From Streptomyces sp. CB02056 (GTDB taxonomy: Bacteria > Actinomycetota > Actinomycetes > Streptomycetales > Streptomycetaceae), in contig NZ_LIPD01000021.1 in NCBI RefSeq assembly GCF_001905545.1, positions 61,541-125,540 of the forward strand: DNA of 64,000 bases, in the 5' to 3' direction. Of the stretch, positions 62,171 to 64,000 are shown piece after piece; positions within the stretch are counted from its first letter, which is position 1; every line of letters starts with the position of its first letter. The position numbers and the translations under genes are program-made. The notes under the pieces were generated by a model that made no database searches, was not told where the DNA came from, and was given only the letters and a program-made list of their open reading frames with translations.

Positions 62171-63781
62171 TCAGCCGGTGGTGGCGGCGGTGATCGCCTT
62201 CACGCCGAAGGCACCCCCGGGGACCTCGGTCCACGGCGTCCACTTGCCGGCGTTGTAGTCGGCGTCGCGGGTGTAGACCTTGGTGTCCTCGTTGACGGCA
62301 ACGACGTGGACGACGTTGCCCTCGGCGCTGCTGGAGATGGCCTTCAGGCGGTTCTCGCTGACCTTCTGCCACTGCGGGTCCCAGTGGCCGAGGTCGTAGT
62401 GGCCGTAGGTGGTGAACAGGTCGCCGGCGCCGCCGATGATCTGGAGGTCGACGGTGTTGCCGCGGGCGGCGGCGGTGATGCCCTGGACGCCGACGGCACC
62501 GCCGGGGATCTCGCCCCACGGGGTCCAGCTGCCGTCGGGCCGGTTGTCGCGGGTGTAGACGCGAAGGTCCTCGTTGACGGCGAAGACGTGGACGACGCCG
62601 TCAGGGGTGGTGGCGCTGGTGATGGACTTCAGGTTGTTGGTGCCGACCTGCTCCCAGTTTCCGCGCCAGCTGCCGGCGGCGTAGTCGACGCTGGTGCTGT
62701 AGAGGGAACCGTCGGATCCGATGATCTGGAGGCTGACGGTGTTGCCGCGGACCGCGGCGGTGACGCCCTGGGCACCGCCGGCGCCGCCGGGGACCTCGCC
62801 CCACGGGGTCCACACGCCACCGACCTTGCCGTCGTGGGTGTAGACCTTGCCGTCGGAACCGACGGCGTAGACGTGCACGGTGTCGCCGATGGCGACGCTG
62901 TCCACGGCGGTCAACGAGACTGTGCTGACGGGCGACCAGGAGCCGAGCCAGCCGCCGGCCCTGGAGTCGTCGACGGTGTTCCACATCCTGTTGTTGATGT
63001 CGATGATCTGGAGCTGCAGGCCGGCCTTGACCTCCGCCGTGCGGGAACGCAGGCCCTTCACCCAGTCGCCGAGGTCGTCGACGCGGGAGCTGAACGCGCC
63101 GGTACGGGTCTCGGTAGCCGGGGTGCCCAGGCAGCCGCCCTGCCAGGAACGGGAGGCCACGGCCACCAGCTCGGCCTTGCCGTTCGTCTCACGGATGGCG
63201 GGAGCGCCGGTGTCCCCCTTGCAGACCGCCGCGCCGCCGGTGCCGGTGGTGCCGATGCCCGTCGCGCTCACGCTGTCGAGGCTGAACACGCCGGTGTGGA
63301 GCTTGTTCGGCACCCACTCGTCCTTCGTCCGGCCGAAACCGGGAACGCGCAGGCTCTGCCCGGCCGTCGGGGCGGCGGTCGCCAGCGGCAGCGGGGCTAT
63401 GCCGTCGACGGGCGTGGCGAGACGGGCCATGACGAGGTCACGGTCGGCGCGCGGCACCAGCTCGGCCACCTCGGCCGACTTGGCGCCCACCGTCACGGTC
63501 GTCTTCCACTTCGGCGCACCGGCCACCAGGGCCTGCGGCTGCGCCGGGTCGTCGGAGAAGCACGAGGCGGCCGTGACCACCCAGTAGCGGTCCACCAGCG
63601 CGCCGGTGCAGCCGCGCAGGTTGTCGCCGATCACCAGGCGGGTGGCGGCGGTGTAGGTGTTGTCGGCAGCCGCGTCGCCGACCACGGCGCCGGCCGGAGA
63701 GAAGGTGCTCAGCGTGCCGGCGGCCGCAGCCGCGACCAGCACACCCGCCCGCAGGGAGCGGGGCGAGGAGTTGCGAGGCAT
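62171..63781 (-). CDS. Secreted pseudotrypsin 4 with a second propeller-like repeat type
   Basis: A 536-aa exported protein; ATG 63781 has GGGAA ~8 nt upstream. The signal peptide differs slightly (MPRNSSPRSLRAG). The trypsin-fold part has Ser73 for His (VTAASCF) and Thr for Ser (CKGDTGAP), with the disulfide cysteines and Asp retained. The C-terminal ~290 residues carry alternating repeats such as VHVYAVGSDGKVYTHDGKVG and VSLQIIGSDGSLYSTS, with VWTPWGEVPGGAGG between them. This is a third distinct repeat family in the array. It is the most upstream complete member. Confidence 0.9.
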   Translation of the reverse strand: MPRNSSPRSLRAGVLVAAAAAGTLSTFSPAGAVVGDAAADNTYTAATRLVIGDNLRGCTGALVDRYWVVTAASCFSDDPAQPQALVAGAPKWKTTVTVGAKSAEVAELVPRADRDLVMARLATPVDGIAPLPLATAAPTAGQSLRVPGFGRTKDEWVPNKLHTGVFSLDSVSATGIGTTGTGGAAVCKGDTGAPAIRETNGKAELVAVASRSWQGGCLGTPATETRTGAFSSRVDDLGDWVKGLRSRTAEVKAGLQLQIIDINNRMWNTVDDSRAGGWLGSWSPVSTVSLTAVDSVAIGDTVHVYAVGSDGKVYTHDGKVGGVWTPWGEVPGGAGGAQGVTAAVRGNTVSLQIIGSDGSLYSTSVDYAAGSWRGNWEQVGTNNLKSITSATTPDGVVHVFAVNEDLRVYTRDNRPDGSWTPWGEIPGGAVGVQGITAAARGNTVDLQIIGGAGDLFTTYGHYDLGHWDPQWQKVSENRLKAISSSAEGNVVHVVAVNEDTKVYTRDADYNAGKWTPWTEVPGGAFGVKAITAATTG

Positions 63782-63824
63782 ATGTGTATTCCCAGACGGT
63801 GAGGAACGGATGCGCGGGTGGCTG

Positions 63825-64000
63825 TCAGCCGGTGACGGTCAGTTCGACGAGGCTGGTCGAGGCGCCGTTGTTGCCTTCGCCGACCGGTTGGAAGCCGTCC
63901 TTGGGGACGTCGAGGGTCTTCTGGGTGGTGCCGGTGGTGAGGCCGGCCCGGACCGCGCGGCCACCTGCGGTCTGGATACCGAAGACCTCGGGCAGTTGGA
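63825..64000 (-). CDS. C-terminal end of a further gene upstream of the array
   Basis: The last 58 codons of a minus-strand gene that continues beyond the right edge, ending TGA at 63825. The visible peptide (PEVFGIQTAGGRAVRAGLTT, ...STSLVELTVTG) is beta-rich and polar, as in an extracellular domain. It does not show the propeller repeats of its neighbours. It lies 43 nt upstream of pseudotrypsin 4 on the same strand and may be part of the same secreted set. Confidence 0.6.
   Translation of the reverse strand, partial: QLPEVFGIQTAGGRAVRAGLTTGTTQKTLDVPKDGFQPVGEGNNGASTSLVELTVTG

Noticed and set aside
56703..63781. Four active trypsin-like serine proteases
   Set aside because: Each lacks the catalytic His and Ser (TAASC, GDTGAP), so protease activity is not supported.

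Overview
The window is very GC-rich actinobacterial chromosome. Strong G/C bias at third codon positions, GTG and TTG starts, frequent ATGA/GTGA overlaps, several leaderless promoters, Cys-lipobox lipoproteins and a polycyclic tetramate macrolactam (PTM) cluster point to a Streptomycetaceae member (Streptomyces or Kitasatospora). No rRNA, tRNA, CRISPR array or intact transposon was seen.

Region by region. (1) 1-9.2 kb is housekeeping and stress: a partial sugar-binding lipoprotein, a universal stress protein, a YbaK-type deacylase, a ferric-siderophore uptake system (ATPase and two permeases, divergent from the binding protein across a strong iron box), a MarR gene beside a small transposase scar, a PhnA/YjdM protein, and a divergent TetR/alcohol dehydrogenase pair. 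(2) 9.3-16.2 kb holds a secreted penicillin-acylase-family enzyme, a small charged protein, YceI, a threonine-synthase-like PLP enzyme and a secreted propeller-like protein. (3) 16.2-30.9 kb is the PTM cluster, one minus-strand operon read from 30.8 kb down: sterol-desaturase-like hydroxylase, 3081-aa iterative PKS-NRPS (KS-AT-DH-KR-ACP-C-A-PCP-TE with an ornithine-like A-domain code), two tandem CrtI-like FAD oxidoreductases and an MDR reductase. This is the ftdABCDE order of frontalamide-type clusters without the usual adjacent P450. An XRE regulator lies just upstream.

(4) 32.9-43.6 kb has a 1070-aa secreted protein fusing an M4 thermolysin-like peptidase, an M28 aminopeptidase and a chitin-binding module; a membrane protein/lipoprotein pair; a P450; a divergent MerR/MFS pair with two dyads between them; a carboxymuconolactone-decarboxylase-like protein lacking its cysteine pair; and a penicillin-binding protein. 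(5) 43.7-50.9 kb holds an acidic hypothetical, a divergent F420-type nitroreductase/TetR pair with duplicated operators, an ECF42-type sigma factor with its YCII partner, galU, an FAD monooxygenase and a DUF1963-like protein.

(6) 51.1-54.2 kb is the most striking locus. A small ESX-like protein with a YxxxD tail is followed by a 525-aa protein with a WxG-type N-terminal domain and a papain-like catalytic domain (Gln/Cys/His/Asn all present). Overlapping it is a lipoprotein of the chagasin (I42) cysteine-protease-inhibitor type, then an unknown small protein. It reads as a type VII-style secreted protease effector with its own immunity inhibitor. (7) 54.2-56.7 kb is a glycerophosphodiesterase/UMF1 transporter pair. 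(8) 56.7-64 kb is a tandem array of four secreted trypsin-fold proteins in which catalytic His is Ser and catalytic Ser is Thr, each with a different lectin/propeller-like C-terminal repeat domain, followed by the tail of another gene. They look like a diversifying family of pseudoprotease-lectins.
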